Assembly: GCA_003160265.1 (NCBI GenBank)
Contig: PLQY01000023.1
Location: 1-5,159, forward strand
DNA length: 5,159 bases
Reading direction: 5' to 3'
Source of the DNA: Peptococcaceae bacterium
GTDB taxonomy: Bacteria > Bacillota > DSM-12270 > Thermacetogeniales > Thermacetogeniaceae
The translations under genes were made by a program, and so were the position numbers. Shown here piece by piece: positions 1 to 5,159 of this stretch. A model generated the notes under the pieces. The model made no database searches. It was given only the letters and a program-made list of their open reading frames with translations, and was not told the origin of the DNA. Positions within the stretch are counted from its first letter, which is position 1. Every line of letters begins with the position of its first letter.

Positions 1-146
1 TTCGAGGAAGCGGGGGCATTAGAGCGGATAGCCATCGTGATTGTAACCCCCACTGAAGCCTTAGAGCCAGTTAATACAGTGATTACCCGCTCTTGTCCCG
101 CCGCCTTGAAGAGGCGGGGGCATTAGAGCGGGTTAGTCATCTGTGG
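1..146. repeat. Diverged direct repeat with hairpins, possibly an IS200/IS605-type element end
   Basis: An 18-base sequence, GCGGGGGCATTAGAGCGG, occurs at 10-27 and again at 114-131. Weaker similarity extends on both sides, to about 1-41 and 105-146. The second copy forms a strong hairpin: CCGCCT (101-106) pairs with AGGCGG (112-117), and three more C-G pairs follow across a one-base bulge. An outer perfect 9-bp inverted repeat (ACCCGCTCT 85-93, AGAGCGGGT 125-133) encloses it. The first copy is cut by the window edge, so its left arm is not visible. C-rich/G-rich hairpins of this look are typical of IS200/IS605 right ends and of the RNAs made there, but no transposase is present. On the plus strand a frame is open from base 1 to a TAG at 124-126 (41 codons). 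It could be the tail of an unseen gene, but I do not recognise it. There is no T-run, so this is not a classical terminator for the upstream minus-strand gene. Confidence 0.55.
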
Positions 147-152
147 TAAAGT

Positions 153-1376
153 TTATTTAGATTCCATCATCAACTTGGCGACCCGGGGCGCTCGAAGCTG
201 CGACGGCGATTGGAGCCCTGACCCTAAAAGCGGCCGGACATAAAACTTGAAAGCATCCGTAACGTGGTTGCCGGCGGCGTTGATGAATTCATCCGGCATG
301 AGCTTGGTCTTGGCCGCCACTTCCTCAAACGGCGTCAGCTGATAGTCCACCGAGTAGTAGCCCGTCCGGTGAATAGTCACTGACCCGTCTCGATTGTCCC
401 ACATGGCCATCTGCACAGCCCGTTCCCCGACCTCTCTCGCCTCATGCTGGTCCACGTCCGATACGCAGCCCACGAACGACCGTTGCAGATACCCGAAGGT
501 ATCGCTCCTTACCCGAGATATTTTCAGTTTGTCCTTTATTGTCTGCGATAACAGGTCGCCCAAAATCCCGGTCCCTGCTAGCTGCACGTTGCCGTGATCG
601 TCCACTTCCAACTCCTTGCAGAGCATGGTCGCTATCGGCTTACCGTCGGAATCCTGAATGCCCTCCGACACAGCGACGATGCACATACCAAGCCGGTCGT
701 AGATTTCTTTCACGTCGCTAAGGAAATCGTCGATGACAAATTTGCGCTCCGGAAGGTAGATGAGGTGCGGCCCGTCCGCTGGATATTTTTGCGCTATCGC
801 CGAGGCCGCAGCCAAAAAGCCGGCGTTCCTTCCCATTACCACTCCGATATACACCCCCGAGAGGGAGCGGACATCCAGGTTGATGCCCATGAACGCCTGG
901 GTTACAAACCTTGCCGCCGAGCCATAACCTGGGGTGTGGTCGTTGACCATCAGATCGTTGTCGATGGTTTTGGGCACATGGATGGCCCGGAGGTCATGGC
1001 CCGCAATTTCCGCTTCCTCGTTGACTATTCTCACGGTCTCGGCCGAGTCGTTGCCGCCTATATAGAAAAAGTACCTTATGTTATGGGCTTTCAGCACTTT
1101 GAAGATTTCGTGGCAATATCGACTGTCAGGCTTTTCTCTGGTTGATAAAAGCGCCGATGATGGGGTCACCGCTACCTGTTCAAGGTTGTGAGTGGTTTCC
1201 TTCGTAAGGTCGAGAAAGTCCTCGTTGACTATACCCCGCACCCCTTTTACTGCCCCGTACACTTTTGTTACCTGGCGAAACTTTCTCGCTTCCAGCACTA
1301 TTCCTGCAAGCGACTGGTTGATTACCGCCGTTGGACCTCCTCCCTGAGCCACTAAGACTTTCCCTACTAACGCCAT
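153..1376 (-). CDS. pfp: 6-phosphofructokinase, probably pyrophosphate-dependent
   Basis: This cytoplasmic enzyme phosphorylates fructose 6-phosphate to fructose 1,6-bisphosphate in glycolysis. If it uses pyrophosphate, as inferred here, the reaction is reversible. The product is 407 residues. The N-terminal QGGGPTAVIN (11-20) is the phosphoryl-donor loop. IGGNDS (106-111) replaces the GGDGS of ATP enzymes, and PKTIDND (135-141) replaces PGTIDND. Asp110 and Lys136 stand where ATP-dependent enzymes have two glycines, and this pair is the established signature of PPi use. MGRNAG (181-186) and the later GYLQR (295-299) are further family motifs. The start is set by AGGAGG at 1385-1390, 8 bases from the ATG, and by the donor loop lying close to the N-terminus. 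The frame is open for another 76 codons upstream, but that stretch overlaps the glpX remnant in another frame and shows no family similarity. The gene lies 28 bases after the glpX remnant and is probably cotranscribed with it. The donor is inferred from motifs only. Confidence 0.93.
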   Translation of the reverse strand: MALVGKVLVAQGGGPTAVINQSLAGIVLEARKFRQVTKVYGAVKGVRGIVNEDFLDLTKETTHNLEQVAVTPSSALLSTREKPDSRYCHEIFKVLKAHNIRYFFYIGGNDSAETVRIVNEEAEIAGHDLRAIHVPKTIDNDLMVNDHTPGYGSAARFVTQAFMGINLDVRSLSGVYIGVVMGRNAGFLAAASAIAQKYPADGPHLIYLPERKFVIDDFLSDVKEIYDRLGMCIVAVSEGIQDSDGKPIATMLCKELEVDDHGNVQLAGTGILGDLLSQTIKDKLKISRVRSDTFGYLQRSFVGCVSDVDQHEAREVGERAVQMAMWDNRDGSVTIHRTGYYSVDYQLTPFEEVAAKTKLMPDEFINAAGNHVTDAFKFYVRPLLGSGLQSPSQLRAPRVAKLMMESK

Positions 1377-1384
1377 TCCTTTAG

Positions 1385-1390
1385 CCTCCT
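1385..1390 (-). promoter_or_regulatory. Ribosome binding site of the phosphofructokinase gene
   Basis: On the minus strand this reads AGGAGG, 8 bases before the ATG at 1376-1374. It decides for the 407-residue product over a 483-residue extension. It lies in the short gap after the glpX remnant stop, so ribosomes finishing the remnant would arrive close to it. Confidence 0.85.
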
Positions 1391-1404
1391 TCCTTCCGTC
1401 ACTA

Positions 1405-1560
1405 TCAGCCTGGGGGGAGACACGTGTCAAACACCTGTCGCATGGCGGTGACGGCAGCATCATCGGCCATTTCCTTGTTGCCGCGCCCCAGCCAGCGCCC
1501 GGTAGCAATAGCTGCTGATTCCGTAACTCGAACAAACTCCAGGGTAAGCTCCCGATCCAT
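1405..1560 (-). pseudogene. glpX: 5' remnant of class II fructose-1,6-bisphosphatase (GlpX)
   Basis: The 51-residue reading starts [17 protein letters not shown] and continues through [15 protein letters not shown] to MRQVFDT. This matches the N-terminus of GlpX, the class II enzyme that hydrolyses fructose 1,6-bisphosphate in gluconeogenesis. Full GlpX proteins run to about 320-340 residues. Here similarity stops after residue 46, and five unrelated residues (CLPPG) lead to a TGA. Asp33, a metal ligand of the E. coli enzyme, is present, but the later ligands and the rest of the catalytic domain are absent, so it cannot be an active bisphosphatase. Only 28 bases separate the stop from the phosphofructokinase start, and no frame there continues GlpX, so this looks like a deletion and not a point frameshift. 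The start is intact: ATG with GGAGG at 1568-1572, 7 bases away. It may still be translated as a short peptide or leader for the next gene. An ATG ten codons upstream is less likely. Confidence 0.85.
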
Positions 1561-1615
1561 GGCTTCTCCTCCCTCCCAGAGAACAGGCACCTACGATGAA
1601 ACATTACCTTACTTA

Positions 1616-2284
1616 TTATTTCTTGGAACGCCTGCGGCCCGGCCCCTCTTTGCCGATCCCGATCGTGTTGGCGCTGCTCGGACTCAGCACGATCTCCCAG
1701 ATCTTTTTCACGGCTTCAACGTCATGGCGGGTCTCGGCGCGGATCACCCCGAAGGACCCACAGCCGGCGCACCGCAACTCGATGCGGTCTGCAAAGATCT
1801 CCACATCCACCTGCTGGTTGCCGCACTGGCAGGAAAGTTTGCCATCTTCTGCAATTTTATGCAGGCAGTCCAGGATTTCATACATGATTTCCGGATTGGC
1901 AAAATAGTCAGTATAACCCAGGTCATCCGCCATCTCCTGCAGTGAGCGCTCCTGGTTGGAGATGCACTTCTTCACCTGGTCCCGGGGGCCGATGAAGCCG
2001 ACCTCCAGATCGGTTTCATCGCACATCAGGCTGAGCACCTTCCCCGACCAGATCTCCCTCAAAAAAAATTCCAGCAGGTGCTTGCCCTCGCACATCAGGC
2101 ACTCCACCTGGAAATAAAATGCCTTGCGGTCCCTGGTGCTGATCACCAGCAGGAGGGTACCGCAGGAACAGGTTATGCGCAGAGCTTTTTTGGCCGAAAA
2201 AGAAAAAACGGATAGCGAGTGGTATTTTATTTTGCCGCATTCTGGGCAACGCAACGCCACTGCGGTTGTTGTCGTAATGAGCAA
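1616..2284 (-). CDS. Cysteine-rich zinc-ribbon-like protein of unknown function
   Basis: I do not recognise this 222-residue protein. It has no signal peptide or membrane segment and looks cytoplasmic. Its main feature is paired cysteines: CPEC (13-16) with CSC (39-41), CLMC (62-65), and CQC (152-154) with CAGC (172-175). The first and last sets form mirrored CxxC/CxC patterns that could each hold one zinc ion. The middle pair may use His69 or Cys88. Single cysteines occur at 88, 107 and 140. The C-terminus is basic (GRRRSKK), which could suit nucleic-acid contact. The start is TTG; AGGAGG at 2293-2298, 8 bases upstream, supports it, and the first CPEC follows soon after. It sits between the aldolase and the glpX remnant, so a regulatory or accessory role in sugar-phosphate metabolism is possible, but this is inferred from position only. 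A nucleic-acid-binding or redox/metal-sensing role would fit the cysteines equally well. Confidence 0.85.
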   Translation of the reverse strand: MLITTTTAVALRCPECGKIKYHSLSVFSFSAKKALRITCSCGTLLLVISTRDRKAFYFQVECLMCEGKHLLEFFLREIWSGKVLSLMCDETDLEVGFIGPRDQVKKCISNQERSLQEMADDLGYTDYFANPEIMYEILDCLHKIAEDGKLSCQCGNQQVDVEIFADRIELRCAGCGSFGVIRAETRHDVEAVKKIWEIVLSPSSANTIGIGKEGPGRRRSKK

Positions 2285-2285
2285 C

Positions 2286-2327
2286 TCACAGACCTCCTCG
2301 ACGAGTTCTGCTTGTATACTTCTCCAT
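2286..2327 (-). other. Possible 13-residue upstream reading frame
   Basis: An ATG at 2327-2325 opens a frame reading MEKYTSRTRRGGL, ending in TGA at 2288-2286, one base before the TTG start of the cysteine-rich protein. The arrangement would allow translational coupling, and the frame runs through that gene's ribosome binding site. Its own ribosome binding site is poor (AGAGGA about 12 bases upstream), and a frame this short arises easily by chance. Confidence 0.2.
2293..2298 (-). promoter_or_regulatory. Ribosome binding site supporting a TTG start
   Basis: The minus strand reads GAGGAGG here, with AGGAGG ending 8 bases before the TTG at 2284-2282. No better-placed ATG or GTG exists for the cysteine-rich protein, so this site is the main reason for accepting the rare start codon. 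Confidence 0.75.
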
Positions 2328-2360
2328 TTTTAAACAAAATCCTCTAAATATTTTAATTGC
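2326..2360 (-). promoter_or_regulatory. AT-rich island, possible weak promoter region
   Basis: This is the most AT-rich part of the gap in an otherwise GC-rich region, just upstream of the cysteine-rich protein gene. On the minus strand TTAAAA, 17 bases and TTAAAA can be read as poor -35 and -10 elements, and a TATACA lies slightly further down. None is a good match, so an independent promoter for the downstream genes is possible but not shown. Confidence 0.25.
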
Positions 2361-2363
2361 GGC

Positions 2364-2383
2364 GAGACAGGGTGAGACAGGGA
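2364..2383. repeat. Two-copy 10-bp tandem repeat
   Basis: GAGACAGGGT (2364-2373) is followed directly by GAGACAGGGA (2374-2383), differing only in the last base. A third partial copy (GAC) may follow. It lies between the AT-rich island and the GC-rich inverted repeat after the aldolase gene. A small hairpin (GGAGA 2381-2385, TCTCC 2390-2394) overlaps its right edge. Purpose unknown. Confidence 0.6.
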
Positions 2384-2423
2384 GACGGTTCTCCTGCCGC
2401 CTCCCCGATGGAGCCGCGCCCAC

Positions 2424-2471
2424 GCCCGCAAGGCTGGGCACCCGCTCACCAGGGCGCCGCCGCTTGCGGGC
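2424..2471 (-). repeat. GC-rich 9-bp inverted repeat downstream of the aldolase gene
   Basis: GCCCGCAAG (2424-2432) and CTTGCGGGC (2463-2471) are perfect reverse complements around a 30-base loop that contains a smaller CTGG/CCAG pair. It begins 18 bases after the aldolase stop codon, so the aldolase messenger could end in or be protected by this stem. No T-run follows on the minus strand, so it does not meet the standard for an intrinsic terminator. A role in mRNA stability or partial read-through to the next genes is an inference. Confidence 0.5.
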
Positions 2472-2488
2472 CTGAAACCTCGGGAGGG

Positions 2489-3541
2489 TCAGGCGATGGT
2501 CACCTCCGGGCTCAGGTACACGTCCTGAATGGCGCCCAGCAGTTGGATTCCTTCAGACATCGGCTTTTGGAATGCCTTACGCCCGGAGATGAGGCCCATC
2601 CCCCCGGCGCGCTTGTTGATCACAGCCGTGCGCACAGCTTGGACAAGGTCATCTTTCCCGGAAGCGCCCCCGGAGTTGATCAGGCCCGCCCGCCCCATGT
2701 AGCAGTTGGCGAGCTGGTAGCGGGTCAGGTCGATCGGATGATCCGTTGTCAGCTCAGAATAGACCTGATCGCAGGTCTTGCCGAATTTCAGCGCCCTAAA
2801 TCCACCATTATTTTCCGGTTGTTTCTGCTTCACGATATCCGCCTCGATGGTGGCGGACAGATGGTTGGCCTGCCCGGTGAGATCGGCGGACACTTCGTAA
2901 TTGGTCCCATCAACCTTAAAGGCATCGTTGCGCACGTATGCCCAGAGGATGGTCACCAGGCCCAGGCTGTGGGCATGGGCAAATACCTCGCTGATCTCCT
3001 GGATCTGCCGGTTGCTTTCCTCAGAACCAAAATAGATGGTGGCGCCGACCGCCACCGCCCCCATATCGAAGGCCTGGTCGACGCTGGCGAACAGGATCTC
3101 ATCGTATTTGTTGGGATAGGTAAGCAATTCATTATGATTGATCTTGAGGATGAAGGGAATCCGGTGGGCATATTGCCTGGCGACCGAACCCAGCACCCCC
3201 AGAGTCGAGGCGACCGCGTTGCACCCGCCCTCAATGGCCAGCCTGACGATGTTCCCCGGATCGAAGTAGATCGGATTTGGCGCAAATGAAGCTCCTGCCG
3301 AGTGTTCTATGCCCTGATCAACAGGCAGGATGGAGAGGTATCCCGTACCCGCCAGCCGTCCCGTGTTGAACATCGTCTGCAGGTTGCGCAACACTGCCAC
3401 CGGCCGGTCAGATGGGATCATGATCCTGTTTACAAAATCCGGCCCCGGCAACTGGAGGTCTTCCTTGGCGATGGTGGTACACTTATGGTTTAAAAGATTG
3501 TCGGCCTCACTGCCCAGTAGTTGATCGATTCTGATCGTCAT
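2489..3541 (-). CDS. fbaB: Class I fructose-bisphosphate aldolase (DhnA/FbaB type)
   Basis: This aldolase cleaves fructose 1,6-bisphosphate to dihydroxyacetone phosphate and glyceraldehyde 3-phosphate, or joins them, through a lysine Schiff base and without a metal ion. The product is 350 residues, the length of E. coli FbaB, and the C-terminal half is closely similar to it. Visible motifs are [10 protein letters not shown] (72-81, with the conserved acid Asp75), [11 protein letters not shown] (130-140), ADIVKQK (234-240, with Lys238 the likely Schiff-base residue), NNGG (244-247), INSGGASG (288-295) and [12 protein letters not shown] (313-324), the last two being phosphate-binding loops. The protein ends in VTIA as E. 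coli FbaB does. The ATG is preceded by AAAAGGGGG with 7 bases of spacing; a GTG 11 codons upstream would lie inside the promoter palindrome and is rejected. A separate promoter lies immediately upstream. Its product fits the phosphofructokinase encoded further down the same strand. Confidence 0.95.
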   Translation of the reverse strand: MTIRIDQLLGSEADNLLNHKCTTIAKEDLQLPGPDFVNRIMIPSDRPVAVLRNLQTMFNTGRLAGTGYLSILPVDQGIEHSAGASFAPNPIYFDPGNIVRLAIEGGCNAVASTLGVLGSVARQYAHRIPFILKINHNELLTYPNKYDEILFASVDQAFDMGAVAVGATIYFGSEESNRQIQEISEVFAHAHSLGLVTILWAYVRNDAFKVDGTNYEVSADLTGQANHLSATIEADIVKQKQPENNGGFRALKFGKTCDQVYSELTTDHPIDLTRYQLANCYMGRAGLINSGGASGKDDLVQAVRTAVINKRAGGMGLISGRKAFQKPMSEGIQLLGAIQDVYLSPEVTIA

Positions 3542-3555
3542 ACCAATTCCCCCTT

Positions 3556-3588
3556 TTGGATAATAGTTGTTCACACATTATTATCCAA
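3556..3588 (-). promoter_or_regulatory. Likely aldolase promoter embedded in a perfect palindrome
   Basis: TTGGATAATA (3556-3565) and TATTATCCAA (3579-3588) are perfect 10-bp inverted arms separated by 13 bases. On the minus strand the arms give -35 TTGGAT (3588-3583), a 17-base spacer and -10 TATTAT (3565-3560), matching the sigma-A consensus at 4 and 5 of 6 positions. The -10 ends 18 bases before the aldolase ATG, which predicts a very short leader starting near the ribosome binding site. Because the arms are perfect complements, the plus strand carries the same TTGGAT-17-TATTAT arrangement, pointing into the 3' end of alr. The symmetry could also be a repressor operator overlapping both promoter elements, or an RNA stem if transcription comes from alr. 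Which applies cannot be decided from sequence. Confidence 0.6.
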
Positions 3589-3603
3589 CCTCAATCCTTG
3601 CCC

Positions 3604-4821
3604 TTATCTGATTTCGCCATTATCCAGAGCATTCCTGCTATTGATTTCAACCTGGTCTGCGAGGTGCCGCTCCTTTCCGGCAACGTAAACCCGCGGGACC
3701 GAGGCCTTGATGGCCGTGCGTCGCCCCGGCAGCCGGACCGGCGTTCCCACGCTTACTGCCGGTAGCTTACCCACGTCCACGCAGGTTAATTCCATGCCGA
3801 CCCGCCCGAGGATAGGCACGGTTCGGCCGTTGATGCTGACGTGACGGATACCCAGGGGCAGACCGAAAAAAGACCCGGCGGTTTTAGCCAGCACCTTGAG
3901 CAGATCGATCCAGCCCGCCGGGCGCGGCGTCACGTTCAGCCCGAAGCCATCGCCGTAACCGACCGGCAGCACCGCCAGCACCGTGTCCCTGGCGATCCGG
4001 TGCGTCCGGCCATAGCCCACCGTATCTCCCCGCCGCACCGGCTGCAGGTGAACCACCCGCGTCCAGAATGACCAGGGGTCCTTCAGCCTCAGCCCTTCAG
4101 GCAAGTCATGTTCCTTTATGCCCGCCGGCAGTCGGCTGTAGAGAAGGTTGCCCACTCTTACCATCTCCAGGTGCAGTTCCGGGTAGAGCAGGGTGGCGGC
4201 GCTGTTGCACACGTGACGCAGGGGGATACGGACTCCCCGCTCCCGCAGTTCTTCCACCAGGCTATTGAAGAGCCGGAACTGGCGCTTGGTGAAGTCCGGG
4301 TCGCCGGAGGCCGCCGCAAAGTGGGTGTAGATCCCCTCCATTTGCAGGCCAGGCAGAGTCAGGAGCTTGTCCAGGGCACCCCGCAACGCCTCGGGGGTGA
4401 AACCGGTGCGCCCCATGCCGGTCTCGATCTCCAGGTGCACCATCGCCTGCCGCCCAATCCGGCCGGCAGCAGCGGACAGGCGCTCGGCCTGAGGCAGGGA
4501 GCCGACCGAGAGAGTCAGGCCGCACTTGACGGCTGCATCCTCCTCGCCCGGCAGCAGCGGGCGGAAGACCAGCACCGGGATGGCGATCCCGGCCTGGCGC
4601 AACGCCGCCCCATCCCCGGGGTGGGTCACCCCCAGCATCTCCGCCCCCCGGGCGGCCGCAACCCTGGCTACCGGGACCAGCCCGTGGCCATACCCGTCCG
4701 CCTTGACCACCGCCAGCAGTCTCACTCCGGGCTCCAGCAGTCCCTTGACCGCAGCCACATTACCGGCGATGGCGTCCAGATCGACCTCCACCCAACTGGC
4801 AAACTCAACAGCCTGTTCCAC
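3604..4821 (-). CDS. alr: Alanine racemase, PLP-dependent, atypical C-terminal domain
   Basis: Alanine racemase interconverts L- and D-alanine in the cytoplasm, supplying D-alanine for peptidoglycan. The 405-residue product has the PLP lysine in AVVKADGYGHG (Lys40), ETGMGRTGF (133-141) with the conserved arginine, YTHFAAA (165-171), HVCNSAA (203-209) and the catalytic tyrosine in VGYGRT (Tyr270), then GYGDG (288-292). Several positions differ from the common form: RPGI is replaced by RVGN (222-225), and the C-terminal CMD is GME (342-344). The C-terminal domain has an extra stretch around 295-328, and the usual T-x-x-YE segment before VPRVYV (375-380) seems to be missing, with its substrate-pocket tyrosine. 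It could be a divergent clostridial Alr subgroup or have altered substrate preference. The start is GTG with GGAGGT 5 bases upstream. It lies between a FemABX gene and the aldolase gene. Confidence 0.9.
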   Translation of the reverse strand: MEQAVEFASWVEVDLDAIAGNVAAVKGLLEPGVRLLAVVKADGYGHGLVPVARVAAARGAEMLGVTHPGDGAALRQAGIAIPVLVFRPLLPGEEDAAVKCGLTLSVGSLPQAERLSAAAGRIGRQAMVHLEIETGMGRTGFTPEALRGALDKLLTLPGLQMEGIYTHFAAASGDPDFTKRQFRLFNSLVEELRERGVRIPLRHVCNSAATLLYPELHLEMVRVGNLLYSRLPAGIKEHDLPEGLRLKDPWSFWTRVVHLQPVRRGDTVGYGRTHRIARDTVLAVLPVGYGDGFGLNVTPRPAGWIDLLKVLAKTAGSFFGLPLGIRHVSINGRTVPILGRVGMELTCVDVGKLPAVSVGTPVRLPGRRTAIKASVPRVYVAGKERHLADQVEINSRNALDNGEIR

Positions 4822-4919
4822 GTTCTACCTCCACCCTCAGTCTGGCAATCGACACCGGGCGCCAGGCGTCTACAATGTTCACCTACCCGGGAGAGTACCC
4901 GGTTTCAACCAATCGACGA
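4822..4919 (-). other. Gap between the FemABX and alr genes with two small hairpins
   Basis: This 98-bp gap holds the alr ribosome binding site (GGAGGT, 4832-4827) and two weak inverted repeats. CCGGG (4887-4891) and CCCGG (4898-4902) form a 5-bp stem shortly after the FemABX stop. GACACC (4851-4856) and GGCGTC (4865-4870) form a 6-bp stem with one wobble pair in minus-strand RNA. TACCCGG is also directly repeated at 4884 and 4896. Neither stem has a following T-run, and I see no convincing promoter, so read-through from the FemABX gene into alr is plausible. Confidence 0.35.
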
Positions 4920-5159
4920 CTAAAGCGCTTCTTCGGTCTTGGAGCTGTCGCTTTGGCGCAGCAAGCGGCGCGTCACCTTCTGGTAAGCGGGAAGCACCCG
5001 CGTCCAGAGGAAGTACCAGGCAGGCGCCAGGATCAGGTCGTACTCCCCGACGAACTCGGTGAAGACGGCGGCAAAGCCCTTCTTGAACCGGTACAGGCCG
5101 GCCAAGTGGTCATCCGGGTCAGTTCTGCCGGGCACTCCCCGGAAGTCATACAGACTGCA
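4920..5159 (-). CDS. FemABX-family peptidoglycan aminoacyltransferase, C-terminal end (partial)
   Basis: Only the last 79 residues are present; the 5' part lies beyond the right edge. Members of this family transfer amino acids from aminoacyl-tRNA to the peptidoglycan stem peptide or lipid precursor at the inner face of the membrane, building interpeptide bridges. The visible segment contains YDFRGVPG, then AGLYRFKKGF and EFVGEYDL, which are the characteristic C-terminal motifs of FemABX proteins, followed by a tryptophan- and tyrosine-containing helix (YFLWTRVLPAYQ) and a basic, charged tail. The frame stays open to the window edge, so the GTG codon at 5135 is internal and not the start. Its position just upstream of alr puts two peptidoglycan-precursor genes together. 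The amino acid transferred cannot be told from this fragment. Confidence 0.8.
   Translation of the reverse strand, partial: CSLYDFRGVPGRTDPDDHLAGLYRFKKGFAAVFTEFVGEYDLILAPAWYFLWTRVLPAYQKVTRRLLRQSDSSKTEEAL

Noticed and set aside
85..133. Intrinsic terminator for the phosphofructokinase gene
   Set aside because: The hairpin is strong, but no T-run follows in the direction of transcription; the repeat structure fits a mobile-element end better.
1..146. CRISPR array
   Set aside because: Only two diverged copies are present, with a spacing of 104 bp and internal hairpins unlike a regular repeat-spacer pattern.
594..1145. 183-codon open frame on the plus strand opposite the phosphofructokinase gene
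   Set aside because: It is antisense to conserved catalytic motifs and shows no family features.
1377..1604. 76-codon in-frame N-terminal extension of the phosphofructokinase
   Set aside because: It overlaps the glpX remnant in another frame, has no family similarity, and the ATG at 1376 has an ideal ribosome binding site and puts the donor loop at the expected place.
2357..3289. 310-codon open frame on the plus strand opposite the aldolase gene
   Set aside because: It is the shadow of a strongly conserved aldolase; its translation has no recognisable domain and reflects GC-rich codon bias.
3542..3574. GTG start giving an aldolase with 11 extra residues
   Set aside because: It falls inside the promoter palindrome and lacks a ribosome binding site; the ATG at 3541 gives exactly the family length.
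4887..4902. Terminator after the FemABX gene
   Set aside because: The stem is only 5 bp and no T-run follows on the minus strand.
4108..4923. 271-codon open frame on the plus strand opposite alr
   Set aside because: It is antisense to a clear alanine racemase, rich in low-information residues and without recognisable motifs.

Overview
The window is a stretch of GC-rich bacterial chromosome in which every recognisable gene lies on the minus strand, so it is read from the right end to the left. The gene set suggests a low-oxygen Gram-positive bacterium of the Clostridia, possibly of the Desulfotomaculum/Pelotomaculum kind. It combines a FemABX-type peptidoglycan aminoacyltransferase, an alanine racemase with clostridial-looking motifs, a DhnA-type class I fructose-bisphosphate aldolase and a 6-phosphofructokinase with the residues of the pyrophosphate-dependent type. 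Strong AGGAGG-type ribosome binding sites fit this. The lineage is an inference from protein character, not a search result.

Layout in transcription order. At 5159-4920 is the C-terminal end of a FemABX-family protein, cut by the window edge. At 4821-3604 is a complete alanine racemase gene (GTG start). A 62-bp gap follows, holding a perfect 10-bp inverted repeat whose arms contain a good sigma-A-like promoter for the next gene. At 3541-2489 is a complete class I fructose-1,6-bisphosphate aldolase of 350 residues. A structured 204-bp gap at 2285-2488 contains a 9-bp GC-rich inverted repeat, a small tandem repeat and an AT-rich island. At 2284-1616 is an unrecognised protein of 222 residues with several zinc-ribbon-like cysteine pairs (TTG start). 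At 1560-1405 is a 51-codon remnant of glpX (class II fructose-1,6-bisphosphatase) that still has a strong ribosome binding site. At 1376-153 is a complete phosphofructokinase of 407 residues. The left end (1-146) carries a diverged direct repeat with strong hairpin potential, resembling the end of an IS200/IS605-type element.

The right half (FemABX, Alr) serves peptidoglycan synthesis. The left half (aldolase, phosphofructokinase and the broken bisphosphatase) handles the fructose-6-phosphate / fructose-1,6-bisphosphate / triose-phosphate node. The most notable point is that glpX has been reduced to its first 45 or so conserved codons directly in front of a phosphofructokinase that appears to be pyrophosphate-dependent. 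That enzyme type is reversible and could make a separate bisphosphatase dispensable. No clear new defence or mobile system is visible. The items most worth following up are the glpX remnant, the symmetric promoter, the cysteine-rich protein and the hairpin repeats.
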